A DNA stretch of 64,000 bases from Mycolicibacter heraklionensis (GCF_019645815.1 NZ_CP080997.1:1364001-1428000); one strand, 5' to 3'; counted from the stretch's first letter, positions 8,935-18,524 are shown. The notes: generated by a model from the letters alone, not told the origin. Numbers and translations are program-made.

Positions 8935-10095
8935 CTAGCGGCCCGCCTGCCGGTAGACGGCCAGGGTCTGCTCGGCCACTCGCGCCCAGGAGAACACCTC
9001 CTCGCAGCGGCGCCTCCCGGCGTCGCCGTAACGCTGCGCACGGGCCGGGTCGGTGATCAAAGCGTTGACCGCTTCGGCGAGTTCGGCGTGGTAGCCGTCC
9101 GGATCGGTGCCGTCGTAGTGGACCAGGGTGCCGGTCACGCCGTCGGTGACCACCTCCGGGATACCGCCGACGTCGGAGGCCACCACGGCGGTGCCGCAGG
9201 CCATCGCCTCCAGATTGACGATGCCCAGCGGCTCGTACACCGACGGGCATACAAAAACCGTTGCTGCCGAAAGCAATTCGCGGATCTGTCGGGCGGGCAG
9301 GGTCTCCTGAATCCAGAACACCCCGCTGCGGGCGGCGGCCAGATCGGCCACCGCGGCACTGACCTCATCGGCGATCTCCCGTGTGTCAGGGGCGCCCGCG
9401 CACAACACCAGTTGCGCCTCCGGGTGGAATCGGTGGGCGGCGGCCACCAGATGGGCCACCCCCTTTTGGCGGGTGATCCGCCCGACGAAGGCCACCATCG
9501 GCCGGTCCGGGTCGACACCGAGTTCGGCCGGCATAGAATCGGCACCGGTGGGCTGCGGACGCCAGACCTCGGTGTCGATGCCGCTGTAGATCACGTGCAC
9601 GCGGTCGGGTCGCAACTCCGGGTAGACCCGCAGCAGGTCGTCGCGCATGGCCGAGCTGACCGCGATGACCGCGTCTGCGGCCGTCGTCGCCTCCTTTTCG
9701 GCCCACGACGACACCCGGTAGCCGCCGCCCAGCTGTTCGGCCTTCCAGGGGCGCAGCGGCTCCAGCGAATGCGCGGTCAGCACATGCGGGATGTCGTACA
9801 GCAGCGCCGCCAGCCGGCCGGCCAGCGCGGTGTACCAGGTGTGCGAGTGCGCGACATCGGCCGAGCTGACGGCGTCGACCATCGTCAGGTCGGCCGACAG
9901 CGTCCCGAGCGCCGGATTGGCGTCCCGCAGCGCCGGATCGGGCTGATGCGCGTGTGCACCCGGCCGCGGCGCGCCCATGCAGTGCACGTCCACGTGACAC
10001 AACCGCCGCAGCGCTTCGACCAGGTTGGTGACATGGACACCCGCACCGCCATAGATCTCCGGGGGGTATTCCCGAGTCAGCATCGCCACCCGCAT
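8935..10095 (-). CDS. glgM: alpha-maltose-1-phosphate synthase GlgM (GT4 glycosyltransferase)
   Basis: The 386-residue GT-B enzyme was long annotated as glycogen synthase GlgA. In mycobacteria it makes maltose-1-phosphate from ADP-glucose and glucose-1-phosphate for the GlgE pathway to alpha-glucan. Seen: MRVAMLTREYPPEIYGGAGVH at the start, VHVIYSGIDTEVWRP mid-protein, the donor-site strand FVGRITRQKGV and the GT4 E-x7-E motif in YEPLGIVNLEAMACG near residues 290-305. The ATG at 10095 matches the family N-terminus; the frame extends further upstream without homology. It is divergent from glgC, which supplies its ADP-glucose. Confidence 0.93.
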   Translation of the reverse strand: MRVAMLTREYPPEIYGGAGVHVTNLVEALRRLCHVDVHCMGAPRPGAHAHQPDPALRDANPALGTLSADLTMVDAVSSADVAHSHTWYTALAGRLAALLYDIPHVLTAHSLEPLRPWKAEQLGGGYRVSSWAEKEATTAADAVIAVSSAMRDDLLRVYPELRPDRVHVIYSGIDTEVWRPQPTGADSMPAELGVDPDRPMVAFVGRITRQKGVAHLVAAAHRFHPEAQLVLCAGAPDTREIADEVSAAVADLAAARSGVFWIQETLPARQIRELLSAATVFVCPSVYEPLGIVNLEAMACGTAVVASDVGGIPEVVTDGVTGTLVHYDGTDPDGYHAELAEAVNALITDPARAQRYGDAGRRRCEEVFSWARVAEQTLAVYRQAGR

Positions 10096-10115
10096 AACCG
10101 GCACGGTAGCGGTCG

Positions 10116-10153
10116 CAGATCGGCGGCCACGCAGCGGATCGACCGGCGATCTG
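10116..10153. promoter_or_regulatory. inverted repeat in the glgM/glgC divergent promoter region
   Basis: CAGATCG (10116-10122) and CGATCTG (10147-10153) are perfect 7-bp inverted arms 24 bp apart in the 139-bp gap between the two divergent starts. This is a possible shared regulator site. A short repeat of this size in GC-rich DNA can arise by chance. Confidence 0.25.
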
Positions 10154-10234
10154 TGACGACGCTTTTGTAAAGAACCGTCGCCAATCGTGCGGTCAACCTG
10201 GCAGGGCTTCGAAGTGGCCGATAGGTTTGTGGCC

Positions 10235-11449
10235 ATGAGGGAAGCGCCGCATGTGCTGGGCATCGTCCTGGCCGGTGGGGAGGGCAAGCGGCTGCACCCG
10301 CTGACGGCGGACCGAGCCAAGCCGGCGGTCCCCTTCGGGGGTGCCTACCGGTTGATCGACTTCGTGCTGTCGAATCTGGTCAACGCTCGCTACCTGCGGA
10401 TTTGCGTTCTGACGCAGTACAAGTCGCATTCGCTGGACCGGCACATCTCGCAGAACTGGCGGTTGAGCGGCCTGGCGGGGGAGTACATCACGCCGGTGCC
10501 GGCGCAACAGCGCCTCGGCCCGCGCTGGTACACCGGGTCCGCCGACGCCATCTATCAGTCGCTGAACCTGATCTTCGACGAAGACCCGGACTACATCGTG
10601 GTCTTCGGAGCCGACCACGTGTACCGGATGGACCCCGAACAGATGGTGCGCTTCCACATCGACAGTGGGGCCGGGGCGACCGTCGCGGGGGTTCGGGTGC
10701 CGCGCGCGGAAGCCTCCGCGTTCGGTTGCATCGACGCCGACGAGTCCGGCCGGATCCGCGGGTTCATGGAGAAGCCGGCGAACCCTCCTGGCACGCCCGA
10801 TGATCCGGCCAGCACGTATGTGTCGATGGGCAACTACGTCTTCACCACCAAGGTGCTGATCGACGCGATCCGCGCCGACGCCGACGATGATCACTCCGAC
10901 CACGACATGGGCGGCGACATCATGCCGCGCCTGGTGGCCGACGGAATGGCCGCGGTCTACGACTTCTCCGACAACGAGGTGCCCGGCGCCACCGAGCGGG
11001 ATCGCGGCTACTGGCGTGACGTCGGAACTCTGGACGCGTTCTACGACGCGCACATGGACTTGGTGTCAGCGCACCCGGTGTTCAACCTGTACAACAACCG
11101 CTGGCCGATTCACGGCGCGACAGAAAACCTGGCGCCGGCGAAGTTCGTCAACGGCGGCTCGGCGCAGGAGTCGGTGGTGGGCGCCGGCAGCGTGATCTCG
11201 GCGGGCTCGGTGCGCAACTCGGTGCTGTCGTCGAATGTGGTGATCGACGACGGCGCGATCGTGGAGGACAGCGTGATCATGCCCGGGGCCCGGGTGGGAC
11301 GCGGCGCGGTGGTGCGGCACGCGATCCTGGACAAGAACGTCGTGGTCGGGCCCGGCGAGATGATCGGTGTCGACCTGGAGAAGGACCGGGAACGGTTCTC
11401 CATCAGCGCCGGCGGCGTGGTGGCCGTCGGAAAGGGAGTTTGGATCTAG
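10235..11449 (+). CDS. glgC: glucose-1-phosphate adenylyltransferase (ADP-glucose pyrophosphorylase)
   Basis: The 404-residue enzyme makes ADP-glucose from glucose-1-phosphate and ATP, the committed step to glycogen and to maltose-1-phosphate. The N-terminal nucleotidyltransferase domain shows [19 protein letters not shown] (about residues 11-29), [10 protein letters not shown] (about 124-133) and [16 protein letters not shown] (about 253-268). The C-terminal part is a left-handed beta-helix of hexapeptide-like repeats ([18 protein letters not shown] and onward). The ATG at 10235 gives exactly the length of the M. tuberculosis protein; an earlier in-frame start at 10187 lacks support. It is divergent from glgM. 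Confidence 0.96.
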   Translation: MREAPHVLGIVLAGGEGKRLHPLTADRAKPAVPFGGAYRLIDFVLSNLVNARYLRICVLTQYKSHSLDRHISQNWRLSGLAGEYITPVPAQQRLGPRWYTGSADAIYQSLNLIFDEDPDYIVVFGADHVYRMDPEQMVRFHIDSGAGATVAGVRVPRAEASAFGCIDADESGRIRGFMEKPANPPGTPDDPASTYVSMGNYVFTTKVLIDAIRADADDDHSDHDMGGDIMPRLVADGMAAVYDFSDNEVPGATERDRGYWRDVGTLDAFYDAHMDLVSAHPVFNLYNNRWPIHGATENLAPAKFVNGGSAQESVVGAGSVISAGSVRNSVLSSNVVIDDGAIVEDSVIMPGARVGRGAVVRHAILDKNVVVGPGEMIGVDLEKDRERFSISAGGVVAVGKGVWI

Positions 11450-11453
11450 CGGA

Positions 11454-12839
11454 TTAGAACGGCTCCTCGGCGCCGCCGGGGTTGCAGCCGTTGGCGAGCA
11501 GGTTCAGGGTGCTCACGTCCGGGCGCCACGGCTCCAGATTCCAACTGGTCTTGCCGGGCTGGATGAATTCGGCGAACTGCCAGTGGCACAGGAACTGCGC
11601 GCGCATGCCGGGGTTGTTGGCCTCCGGGTTGCGCTTCACGACTTCCGCCCAGGCCTGCTCGCCCTGGCGCAGAGTGCCGGGCTCGCCGGCCTCGGTTCGG
11701 CCGGTGTCGGTCGGGTAGACGCGCAGGCTGGTTCCGCCGTCGTAGGTCACCCACTGGGTGTTCGCGACGTACGGCGCCGCGCTGATTCCCGCGGCGCCCA
11801 GGAAGCCGCCCGCGCCGCCCAGGCCACCCGCGCCGCCTTCACCGCCGAGGCCGCCGTCGCCGCCGCGGCCGAACAACAGCCCACCCGCGCCGCCGTCGCC
11901 CCCGGCGCCGCCGTTTTCGTCCCCGTCGCCTTCACCGCCGACACCGCCGTCGCCGCCGCGGCCCGTCCACCAGGCCCCGGCACCGCCCACTCCGCCGTCA
12001 CCGCCGATGTCCCCCGCAAGACCGATGCCCCCGGCGCCGCCGGTGCCCCCGGTGCCCAGCAGCATGCCGACTCCCACGCCACCGGTGCCGCCGCCCGCAC
12101 CCGCGCCGCCGGCACCGCCCGCGCCGCCCACGCCCATGAACCAGCCGCCGGCGCCGCCGTCGCCGCCGGCGGCTCCGACGCCGCCCAGCCCGCCCGCTCC
12201 ACCGTTGCCGAAGAAGCCCGCGTCGCCGCCGGCGCCGCCGATCCCGTCGATACCCGCGACGCCGGCTCCGCCGTCGCCGAACAGGAAGCCGCCATCACCG
12301 GCGTCGCCGAACCAGCCCGACTGACCGAACAGGCTGGTGTTGACGCCGTCGAACCCGTCGATGCCGTCGCCGATCAGATCGCGGCCGAACAGCGTGGCAA
12401 ACGGTGCGTTGATCACACCCAGGCTGAGCTCGCCGAACGGGCTGGCAATCCACTGCTGGAGCCCGTCATGCAGCGGTGCGTAGATGAACTGGTTCACCCA
12501 GTCGGCGGTGTCGAGGGACTGGCTCGGGCCAGGCCAGGCCAGCACCGCGTCAATGACGTCGGAGAACAGCTTGTTGGTGGCCGGATCGAGTTGGTCGGTG
12601 AAAGACTGGACCAGCGCCATCAGGCTGCCCAAGTCGAGTCCGCCTGCCGCGCTGCCGGCGACTTCCACCGGCGCCGCTGCATCGAGCAGCCAGTCCCAGT
12701 CCGCCTGCGCCGGGGCGGCGGCCAGCATCGGGGTGAGGCCCACTACCAGGGCGCCTGCTGCAGCGGCGGCCGTCCGGGTGGGGGAGACGGTGCGGGTGCC
12801 GATACCGCGGGTGACGCTGCCCTGCTTGCGTGCGCGCAT
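11454..12839 (-). CDS. exported PGRS-like Gly-rich protein with DUF2599-like C-terminus, no PE domain
   Basis: The 461-residue protein has three parts. Residues 1-46 form a Sec signal peptide (basic start, [18 protein letters not shown] core, AQA cleavage site before DWDW). Residues about 47-170 resemble the linker of PE_PGRS proteins, with [16 protein letters not shown] (about 145-160) like the GRPLIGNG motif. Residues about 172-350 are a PGRS-type run of GGAGG and GGDGG repeats. Residues about 355-461 form a compact, non-repetitive domain ([35 protein letters not shown]) that I match to DUF2599 from memory. It lies 4 bp after the convergent glgC stop, where PE14 sits in M. tuberculosis. The likely location is the cell envelope or outside; function unknown. 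Confidence 0.8.
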   Translation of the reverse strand: MRARKQGSVTRGIGTRTVSPTRTAAAAAGALVVGLTPMLAAAPAQADWDWLLDAAAPVEVAGSAAGGLDLGSLMALVQSFTDQLDPATNKLFSDVIDAVLAWPGPSQSLDTADWVNQFIYAPLHDGLQQWIASPFGELSLGVINAPFATLFGRDLIGDGIDGFDGVNTSLFGQSGWFGDAGDGGFLFGDGGAGVAGIDGIGGAGGDAGFFGNGGAGGLGGVGAAGGDGGAGGWFMGVGGAGGAGGAGAGGGTGGVGVGMLLGTGGTGGAGGIGLAGDIGGDGGVGGAGAWWTGRGGDGGVGGEGDGDENGGAGGDGGAGGLLFGRGGDGGLGGEGGAGGLGGAGGFLGAAGISAAPYVANTQWVTYDGGTSLRVYPTDTGRTEAGEPGTLRQGEQAWAEVVKRNPEANNPGMRAQFLCHWQFAEFIQPGKTSWNLEPWRPDVSTLNLLANGCNPGGAEEPF

Positions 12840-12852
12840 GGCTCTACCGATC

Positions 12853-12887
12853 TCCCTAAGTAGGAACTAACAGTCTTTACTTAGGGA
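12853..12887. promoter_or_regulatory. perfect 10-bp inverted repeat upstream of the PGRS-like gene
   Basis: TCCCTAAGTA (12853-12862) and TACTTAGGGA (12878-12887) are perfect inverted arms with a 15-bp spacer. The proximal arm begins 13 bp before the ATG of the PGRS-like gene, which reads leftwards. The element is AT-richer than its surroundings. It suits a repressor operator, a 5'-UTR hairpin, or a terminator for the upstream minus-strand genes. Confidence 0.5.
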
Positions 12888-12930
12888 ACTGTAAGCCACT
12901 GGAGTCCGCGGCGGTATCCCGCCGAGCCCA

Positions 12931-13605
12931 TCACCAGAGGTAGGGCAGCAGACGGTAGCGGACGTGGCGGGTGTATTCGCGGTATCCGCTGAGCTCCTGG
13001 GCCAGCAACCGCTCCTCGTCGAAGATTCGGACCACCAGGATGGGCACGTAGGCGAGTGCGCCCACCAGCCCCCAGTACGAGCCGAGGGCCAGCGGTATGC
13101 CGATCATCGTGACCAGCGCGGCGAAGTACATCGGGTGGCGGACCAAGCCGTACATCCCGGTCGATATCACCGGCTGTTCGTTCTCGACGGTGATGTTGGC
13201 TGCGGCGTAGTTGTTCTCCATGATGGACAGCACGCCAAGGCCGAATCCGAGCACCGCCAGGGCTTCGCCGAGTATCGGCACGGCCGTCGGCGGGGCTGAC
13301 CACCCGAACCGGTGATCCAGCGCGCTGACCACCAACCCGGCCGCGAATGCAACGACCAGGGCTGTGCTGGCCAGTTTCTGCGGGATCCGGGTTTCGGCCT
13401 TCGGGCCGCCGCGCAGCCGCCGCTGCAGCACTGCCGGATTGGTGAGGCCCCAGTAGACGCAGCACGCGATGCTGATCGTGGTGTAGACCGCCAGGAATGT
13501 CCAGGCCTGCCAGTAGTCGAAAGTGCCTGCCGCCCAGAACAACAGCAACCCGCACAGCGCCGCTGTGACCAGGCCGGCGCCGATGGCTTGAGCCATCACC
13601 TTCAT
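12931..13605 (-). CDS. isoprenylcysteine carboxyl methyltransferase-like membrane protein (copy 2)
   Basis: The 224-residue polytopic protein has about five hydrophobic helices. It carries the ICMT/PEMT C-terminal signature: GMYGLVRHPMY (about residues 145-155), then EERLLAQELSGYREYTRHVRYRLLPY at the end. The RHPxY and E/R-rich motifs form the S-adenosylmethionine pocket in this superfamily. The start used is ATG 13605 (MKVMAQAIG); the frame runs further upstream but would overlap the paralogue. It is 17 bp downstream of a close paralogue on the same strand and matches Rv1216c in length. The substrate is unknown; a lipid or hydrophobic small molecule is likely. Confidence 0.8.
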   Translation of the reverse strand: MKVMAQAIGAGLVTAALCGLLLFWAAGTFDYWQAWTFLAVYTTISIACCVYWGLTNPAVLQRRLRGGPKAETRIPQKLASTALVVAFAAGLVVSALDHRFGWSAPPTAVPILGEALAVLGFGLGVLSIMENNYAAANITVENEQPVISTGMYGLVRHPMYFAALVTMIGIPLALGSYWGLVGALAYVPILVVRIFDEERLLAQELSGYREYTRHVRYRLLPYLW

Positions 13606-13622
13606 CTGCGTCGCCTTCTCGT

Positions 13623-14297
13623 TCACCACACGTAGGGCAGCAGTCGGTACCGCACCCGCGCGGTGTACTCGCGATATCCGCTCAGTTCCTGGGTCAGCAA
13701 CCGCTCCTCGTCGAAGATGCGCACGATCAGCAGGGCCATCCCCGGCAGCAGCAAGACCAGCCCCCAGTAGGAGCCGAGAGCCAGTGGCGTACCGGCCATC
13801 AGGAGGACGTTCCCGGTGTACATCGGGTGCCGCACCAGCCCGTACAGGCCCGTGGAGACCAGCGCCTGGCCCGCTTCGACGGTGACGTTGGCCGCCGCGT
13901 AACCGTTCTGGATGACCACCGCCATGGCCAGGACCAGTCCGGCCGCCACCAGCACGTCGCCGAACAGGCAGACCGCCGTCGGCACCGTCGACCATCCGAG
14001 ACGGTGATCCACCGCGCTCAGGACGAACAGGGCGGGAAAGCAGATGAAGATGGCGGTGATCACGATCCGTTGCACTGGCCGCGTCTCCGCCAGCGGTCCT
14101 ACTTGCATCCGCCGATCCAGTGCGGCCGGATTGGTGCGCATCAGGTAGACGCTGGGAATCCAGGTGGACGCGGCGAACACCGCGAGGAACACCCAGGCCT
14201 GCCAGTAGTGCACCGTCCCGGCCGGCACGAACAGCAGCAATCCGAAGGCAACCAGGCCCAAAAAGGCTGAAAACAAACCTTTGCCAACAGCTTTCAC
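13623..14297 (-). CDS. isoprenylcysteine carboxyl methyltransferase-like membrane protein (copy 1)
   Basis: This 224-residue paralogue of the gene immediately downstream has the same length, helix layout and C-terminal motif block (GLYGLVRHPMY, EERLLTQELSGYREYTARVRYRLLPY). The two are nearly identical in the C-terminal third and diverge in the N-terminal helices, which points to an older tandem duplication. It lies 10 bp after the ABC permease gene and is probably cotranscribed with it and with the TetR-controlled exporter upstream. A methyltransferase acting on a membrane-embedded substrate is the family inference. Confidence 0.8.
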   Translation of the reverse strand: MKAVGKGLFSAFLGLVAFGLLLFVPAGTVHYWQAWVFLAVFAASTWIPSVYLMRTNPAALDRRMQVGPLAETRPVQRIVITAIFICFPALFVLSAVDHRLGWSTVPTAVCLFGDVLVAAGLVLAMAVVIQNGYAAANVTVEAGQALVSTGLYGLVRHPMYTGNVLLMAGTPLALGSYWGLVLLLPGMALLIVRIFDEERLLTQELSGYREYTARVRYRLLPYVW

Positions 14298-14307
14298 GTC
14301 GTCCTCC

Positions 14308-15942
14308 TCATGTCGTCAGATCCCTGCGCCGGAAGGCCTGCAAGCCCACGGCGATCAGTGCGGCGTCGATCGCCAGCAGCACCACCAGCGGCACGACGCG
14401 CAGCGCGCCGTCTCCGATCACCGGGATGTGGGCGAATGGTTCGAGGTCGAGCACCCACTGCGGCAGTCCGGAGATGGAGCCGAGCAGATACAGCGCGACG
14501 AACCCGGTCAGCACCGCCCACGCGGCGGGCGCGACCTTGGGGACGAGCCCGAACAAGGCGACCGCCACGGCCGCGGGCAGCCAGACCGCCGGTAACTGCA
14601 CGGCGGCGCTGCCCACCACCGCGGGCACCTGGGCGCCGATGTCGCCGGTCGCCGTCCCGTAGACGATTCCGGCCACCAGCCCGGCAGCGAGCATCGCGAG
14701 CGTCGATCCGGCCAGTGCGGCCACCAGATGGCTTGCCAACCAACGATTTCGCGACAACGCTCCGGCGAGCAGCGTCTCGGCGCGCGTTGCGGCTTCCTCC
14801 TGGTGCAGCCGCAGTACCAGCGACACCGCGAAAGCTGCCGCGACCATGCCCAGCATGGTGAACGCCACCGCGACGAATGCATGCTCCAGCGCCGCGGTAC
14901 CGCCCAGCCGAATGACGACGTCGCGGGCGCGATCGCTGCCCACTTCGTCGCCGATACCGTGCACCACGCTGCCGACCAGCAGCCCGTAGAGCACCAGGGC
15001 AGTCGTCCACAGCCGCAGCGCCCCGCGGTCGAGCCGCCACGTCAAGCCGAACGTGCCCGCCAGCGTCGGCGCCGCCCGGCGGGGGCCCGGACGGTCGGCC
15101 AGCAGCCCGGCCCCGACATCGCGGCGGGCGGCGAGCCGATAGGTCAGCCAGGTGAGCGCAGCCGTCGCGGCCAGATGCAGTAGCAGCACCCACCAGCGGT
15201 CACCGGCGTACGGCCGGACCTGTAGCGACCAGCCCAGGGGTGAGAGCCACGACAGCGCACCCGATCCCGCATCGCCCACGGCGCGCAGCGTGAACGCGCC
15301 GGCCAGCACGCCGAACGCGGCGCCGCGGGCGAACCGTGCGCTGGGTGACAACTGGGCGGCAACCGCGGCCACGGCGGTGAACACCAGCCCGGAGCAGGCC
15401 AGTGCCGCTCCGAACGCCCACGATCCGGCGGCCGGCACGGCGGTGGTCAGCAGGCCCGCCGCCCCGATCACACCGGTGGCCACCGACGCACCCGAGGCCA
15501 GCAGTAGCGCGCCGGTCAGCCCGGCATAGCGGCCCACCGCGGTCGAGTCGATCAGCTCGGTGCGGCCGGTCTCCTCGTCGGCGCGGGTGTGCCGGATGAC
15601 GGTCAGGATCACCGCGACCGCGATCAGCAGGTGGAAAATCCCGGCCTTCCAAATGCCCACCGCGCCGAGGGAGTCGTTGTAGACCTGGCCGTACATCGCG
15701 CGCTGCGCCGGGCTGGCCATGATGGTCGCGGCCAGGCCGGCGCGGTCGGCGGCGGTGGGATAGATCGCCTCGACGCTCGCGATGTAGACGCTGGCCAGCG
15801 GCAGCGACAACAGCAGCACCCACAGTGGCAGCACGATGCGGTCGCGTCGCAGGCACAGGCGCAGCAGCCCCAGCGTGCCAACGAGATTCGACCCGCCCCG
15901 GCGGTAGTGCGGTGACGCGGGTTGGACGACGACGGCAGTCAT
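14308..15942 (-). CDS. ABC exporter permease (Rv1217c-like, tetronasin-type)
   Basis: The 544-residue integral membrane protein has about 12 predicted hydrophobic segments in two similar halves. It begins [20 protein letters not shown], followed by a cytoplasmic basic LRRDR stretch. It forms the membrane part of an antibiotic exporter with the ATPase encoded just upstream; start and stop overlap by ATGA. In M. tuberculosis the homologous pair Rv1217c-Rv1218c gives low-level multidrug resistance when overexpressed and is repressed by the TetR protein Rv1219c. The conserved PLGW...RPYAGDRWW segment between helices fits the ABC2 exporter family. Confidence 0.9.
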   Translation of the reverse strand: MTAVVVQPASPHYRRGGSNLVGTLGLLRLCLRRDRIVLPLWVLLLSLPLASVYIASVEAIYPTAADRAGLAATIMASPAQRAMYGQVYNDSLGAVGIWKAGIFHLLIAVAVILTVIRHTRADEETGRTELIDSTAVGRYAGLTGALLLASGASVATGVIGAAGLLTTAVPAAGSWAFGAALACSGLVFTAVAAVAAQLSPSARFARGAAFGVLAGAFTLRAVGDAGSGALSWLSPLGWSLQVRPYAGDRWWVLLLHLAATAALTWLTYRLAARRDVGAGLLADRPGPRRAAPTLAGTFGLTWRLDRGALRLWTTALVLYGLLVGSVVHGIGDEVGSDRARDVVIRLGGTAALEHAFVAVAFTMLGMVAAAFAVSLVLRLHQEEAATRAETLLAGALSRNRWLASHLVAALAGSTLAMLAAGLVAGIVYGTATGDIGAQVPAVVGSAAVQLPAVWLPAAVAVALFGLVPKVAPAAWAVLTGFVALYLLGSISGLPQWVLDLEPFAHIPVIGDGALRVVPLVVLLAIDAALIAVGLQAFRRRDLTT

Positions 15943-16844
15943 ACCCGGACCGTGTCGTAGTGACGCAGGAACAGCTCTTCGAGCGTCGGTGGTTGGCTGG
16001 TGAGGCTGCGCACGCCGGCTGCGCCGAGCACCGCGATGAGCTCTGCGAGGCTGGCGCTGTCGACCTGCGCATGCAGCACGGTGCCGGTGTATCGCACGTC
16101 CGCGACCCCCGGGATGCGGGTCAGATCACCGGGATCGCGCATCAGGTCAGCCTGAATCGAGGTGCGACGCAGGTGCCGCAGCGATTCCAGCGAGCCGCTT
16201 TCGACCACGCGCCCGGCCCGGATGATCGTCACCCGCTGGCACAGGGTCTCGGTCTCGGCCAGAATGTGGCTGGACAGCAGAACGGTGGCGCCGCGCCGGC
16301 TCGCCTCGGCGACGCATTGCTGGAAGACGTTCTCCATCAAGGGGTCCAGTCCGGTGCTGGGCTCGTCGAGCACGAGCAGCCGGGCGTGCGAGGAGAAGGC
16401 GGAGATCAGCGAGACCTTCTGGCGGTTGCCCTTGGAGTAGGTGCGGGCCTTCTTGCTCGGGTCCAGGTCGAAGCGCTCGATCAACTCGTCGCGGCGCCGC
16501 TCGTCGAGGCCGCCGCGCATCCGCGCCAGCAGGTCGATGATCTCGCCTCCGGTCAATGCCGGCCACAAGGTGACATCGCCTGGCACGTAGGCGATCTCGC
16601 GGTGCAGCTCGACCGCGTCGGTCCAGGGATCACCGCCGAGCAGCCGCACGGTCCCACTGTCGGCCTTCACCAGGCCCAGCAGGATGCGGATGGTGGTGGA
16701 TTTGCCGGCGCCGTTGGGGCCGAGGAAGCCGTGCACCTCGCCGCCGTAGACGGTCAGGTCCAGTCCGTCGAGCGCCTTGACCTGGCCGAAGCTCTTCTCT
16801 AGTCCGCGGATTTCGATTGCCGGCCAATGGTTGTCAGGTCGCAT
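15939..16844 (-). CDS. ABC exporter ATP-binding protein (Rv1218c-like)
   Basis: The 301-residue ATPase energises the exporter permease encoded downstream. Walker A is GPNGAGKST (residues 42-50), the signature region is YSKGNRQKV (a variant of LSGGQ, as in drug and lantibiotic exporters), Walker B is [13 protein letters not shown] and the switch His lies in VLLSSH. The C-terminal 80 residues form the DrrA-type accessory domain ending [12 protein letters not shown]. Its 5' end overlaps the 3' end of the tetR gene by 11 bp, so tetR, ATPase, permease and probably the two methyltransferase-like genes form one operon. Confidence 0.93.
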   Translation of the reverse strand: MRPDNHWPAIEIRGLEKSFGQVKALDGLDLTVYGGEVHGFLGPNGAGKSTTIRILLGLVKADSGTVRLLGGDPWTDAVELHREIAYVPGDVTLWPALTGGEIIDLLARMRGGLDERRRDELIERFDLDPSKKARTYSKGNRQKVSLISAFSSHARLLVLDEPSTGLDPLMENVFQQCVAEASRRGATVLLSSHILAETETLCQRVTIIRAGRVVESGSLESLRHLRRTSIQADLMRDPGDLTRIPGVADVRYTGTVLHAQVDSASLAELIAVLGAAGVRSLTSQPPTLEELFLRHYDTVRV

Positions 16845-17469
16845 CCGTTCCCCCTTGTTCGGTCGCCAGGAAAGCGTCGTACATGGTGCGGTCGGTCATC
16901 AGGCCCTCGGTGTAGATCTCGAGCGCGGGCAAGATCATGTCGCGCGCGTAGTCGCGCAGCACGGCGCGCAGATCGGTCGGGTTCTCGTGCATCTGCAGAT
17001 ACAGCAGGAATCCGCCGCCGTTGTTGATGGCCAGGAAGCGGGCCCGGGCTTTGGGGTCGCGGCTGGGTTTGAGGGTGCCGGCGCGTACGCCCTCGTCGAG
17101 GTAGCCTTCGGCGTTGTCTATCATCCTGCGCCACAACGTGTTTGCCAGCTCGCCGCCGGACTGCATGCTGCGGACCAGGTAGGCCATCATCGGCGCATAG
17201 GACTCGATTTCGGCCATCTGCGCGAACCAGGTTCCGGGGTCAGCCGAGCGCATCGCCTCGGATTTACCGCTGCGGATCTCTTCGGCGACGAACTCGTCGC
17301 AGGCCTTGCGCAGCCCCTCTTTGGAGCCGAAGTGGTGGATGACCAGAGCGGCGCTGACTCCGGCGGCCTCGGCGATAGCCCGGACGCTGACACCGAATCC
17401 CTGCCGCCCGAACTGCTCGATGGCCGCATCGCGGATTCTCGCCGTAGCCGTCAAGTCCGCTGAACGCAT
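16834..17469 (-). CDS. TetR family repressor of the exporter operon (Rv1219c-like)
   Basis: The 211-residue TetR-type regulator has an N-terminal HTH with [41 protein letters not shown] (about residues 8-50), and an alpha-helical ligand domain after it. The ATG at 17469 (MRSADLTA) matches the known homologue; a GTG six codons upstream is the alternative. The gene is first in the exporter operon and a strong inverted repeat spans its start, consistent with autorepression. In M. tuberculosis the homologue controls Rv1218c-Rv1217c. Confidence 0.92.
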   Translation of the reverse strand: MRSADLTATARIRDAAIEQFGRQGFGVSVRAIAEAAGVSAALVIHHFGSKEGLRKACDEFVAEEIRSGKSEAMRSADPGTWFAQMAEIESYAPMMAYLVRSMQSGGELANTLWRRMIDNAEGYLDEGVRAGTLKPSRDPKARARFLAINNGGGFLLYLQMHENPTDLRAVLRDYARDMILPALEIYTEGLMTDRTMYDAFLATEQGGTDAT

Positions 17470-17495
17470 GTTCAATACGCTAAACACGCGTTCAG
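17460..17495. promoter_or_regulatory. TetR operator candidate at the exporter-operon promoter
   Basis: CTGAACGC (17460-17467) and GCGTTCAG (17488-17495) are perfect inverted arms. Inside them TGAAC and GTTCA (17461-17474) form a second, tighter dyad around GCAT. The element covers the tetR start codon and the region just upstream, so binding would block initiation at its own promoter. The assignment to this TetR is an inference from position. Confidence 0.6.
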
Positions 17496-17526
17496 TCGGG
17501 TGTCAAGACCTTGCCCGCCCCCATTG

Positions 17527-17590
17527 GCGCGAGGGTGCGTGTTTGTCCGTCAGAACGCGGCGTGTCGCGTACCAACGCGCACGCTCGCGC
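17527..17590. repeat. dispersed palindromic element, copy A
   Basis: The long imperfect palindrome has outer arms GCGCGAGGGTGCGTG and CGCGCACGCTCGCGC and an inner shared core ACGCGGCGTGTCGCGT (17555-17570), itself a short hairpin. It lies downstream of the O-methyltransferase stop (17667, minus strand). The same core recurs exactly in copy C near 43.5 kb, and the right half is similar in copy B. Confidence 0.7.
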
Positions 17591-17666
17591 AGGTGGGTGG
17601 GGAGCGCAGGTGGAGTGGGGAGCGCAGGTGCGTGCGGGAGTGCAGGTTGTGTGGGGGAGTGAAGTC

Positions 17667-18332
17667 TCAGTCGCGAACGGCGGCCAACAGGCCGTCGCCC
17701 AGCGGAATCAACGCCGGGGTCAGCCGCTCGTCCACGGCGATCAGCCGGGCCGCTTCGCGCACGGCAAGCACCTCGGCGTCGTTGGCCGCCGGATCTCCGG
17801 CCCGGCCGCCCAAGGCGGCCCGGTGCACCACGACCACGCCGCCGGGCCGCAGCAACCGCACGGCTTCCAGGACGTAGCCGGGCTGGTCGATCGGGTCGGC
17901 ATCGACGAACACCAGGTCGTAGGACTCGTCGGCGAGGCGGGTCAGCACCTCTTGGGCGCGGCCACTGATGAACCGTGTTCTGCCGGGCCCGATTCCGGCG
18001 TCACCGAAGGCCTGCTTGGCGGTCCGCTGGTGCTCGGGCTCGATGTCGATCGTGGTCAGCACACCGTCTTCGCCCATCCCCGACAGCAGCCACAGCCCGC
18101 TGACGCCGGCGCCGGTGCCCACCTCGACCACCGCCTTGCCGCCGCTGAGTTTGGTCAGCAGGCTCAGTAGCGCGCCGACCGCGGCGCTGATCGACCCGAC
18201 GCCGATCTCCCCGGCCCGGTCGCGGGCGGCCGCCAGAACCGCGTCCTCGGTCATGGAGTCCTCGGCGTGCGCCAACAGAGCATCGGCTCGACTGCGCGGC
18301 GGCTCCCCGGGAGTGTCGTCGGTGCTGGCCAT
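17667..18332 (-). CDS. S-adenosylmethionine-dependent O-methyltransferase (Rv1220c-like)
   Basis: The 221-residue class I methyltransferase is of the catechol/caffeoyl-CoA O-methyltransferase type. Seen: the SAM motif [17 protein letters not shown] (about residues 65-80), TTIDIEPEH as motif II (acidic ribose ligand), and [16 protein letters not shown], whose DAD is the metal-binding site of this family. The ATG at 18332 (MASTDDTPG) is used; an earlier in-frame ATG at 18467 would extend into the sigE upstream region. The acceptor substrate is unknown. It is divergent from sigE. Confidence 0.9.
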   Translation of the reverse strand: MASTDDTPGEPPRSRADALLAHAEDSMTEDAVLAAARDRAGEIGVGSISAAVGALLSLLTKLSGGKAVVEVGTGAGVSGLWLLSGMGEDGVLTTIDIEPEHQRTAKQAFGDAGIGPGRTRFISGRAQEVLTRLADESYDLVFVDADPIDQPGYVLEAVRLLRPGGVVVVHRAALGGRAGDPAANDAEVLAVREAARLIAVDERLTPALIPLGDGLLAAVRD

Positions 18333-18524
18333 GTCCGCAGCGTAGGACAAAGCCGTTGCGGCCCGCGCACCGGCGCGCCCGCCCGACACGCCCGGGGCGC
18401 GGCCCGTGTCCGAACTGTTACCTGGTCGTATAACCGCAGTGCGTGGCGTATTCGAACACAGGTTCACAGTCGGAGTTCAGTGACAGCACAGAGCTGGCAT
18501 ACCGCGATAGGCAACGGTATCGGC

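Noticed and set aside
11367..12863. 498-codon open frame antisense to the PGRS-like gene
   Set aside because: It is an Ala/Val/Gly-rich shadow forced by the GGC-type repeats of the opposite strand, with no ribosome-binding site or family match.
12931..13995. Longer version of the second ICMT-like gene
   Set aside because: The extra N-terminal 130 residues are an out-of-frame translation of the upstream paralogue. ATG 13605 gives the same length as that paralogue.
17580..17660. Tandem GGGAGCGCAGGTG-like units
   Set aside because: Only a few imperfect copies follow copy A; they look like local GC-rich slippage, not an array.
18410..18524. SigE-type autoregulatory promoter upstream of sigE
   Set aside because: A GAAC is followed by GTCGT at a possible spacing, but the match to the mycobacterial SigE consensus is too weak to annotate.
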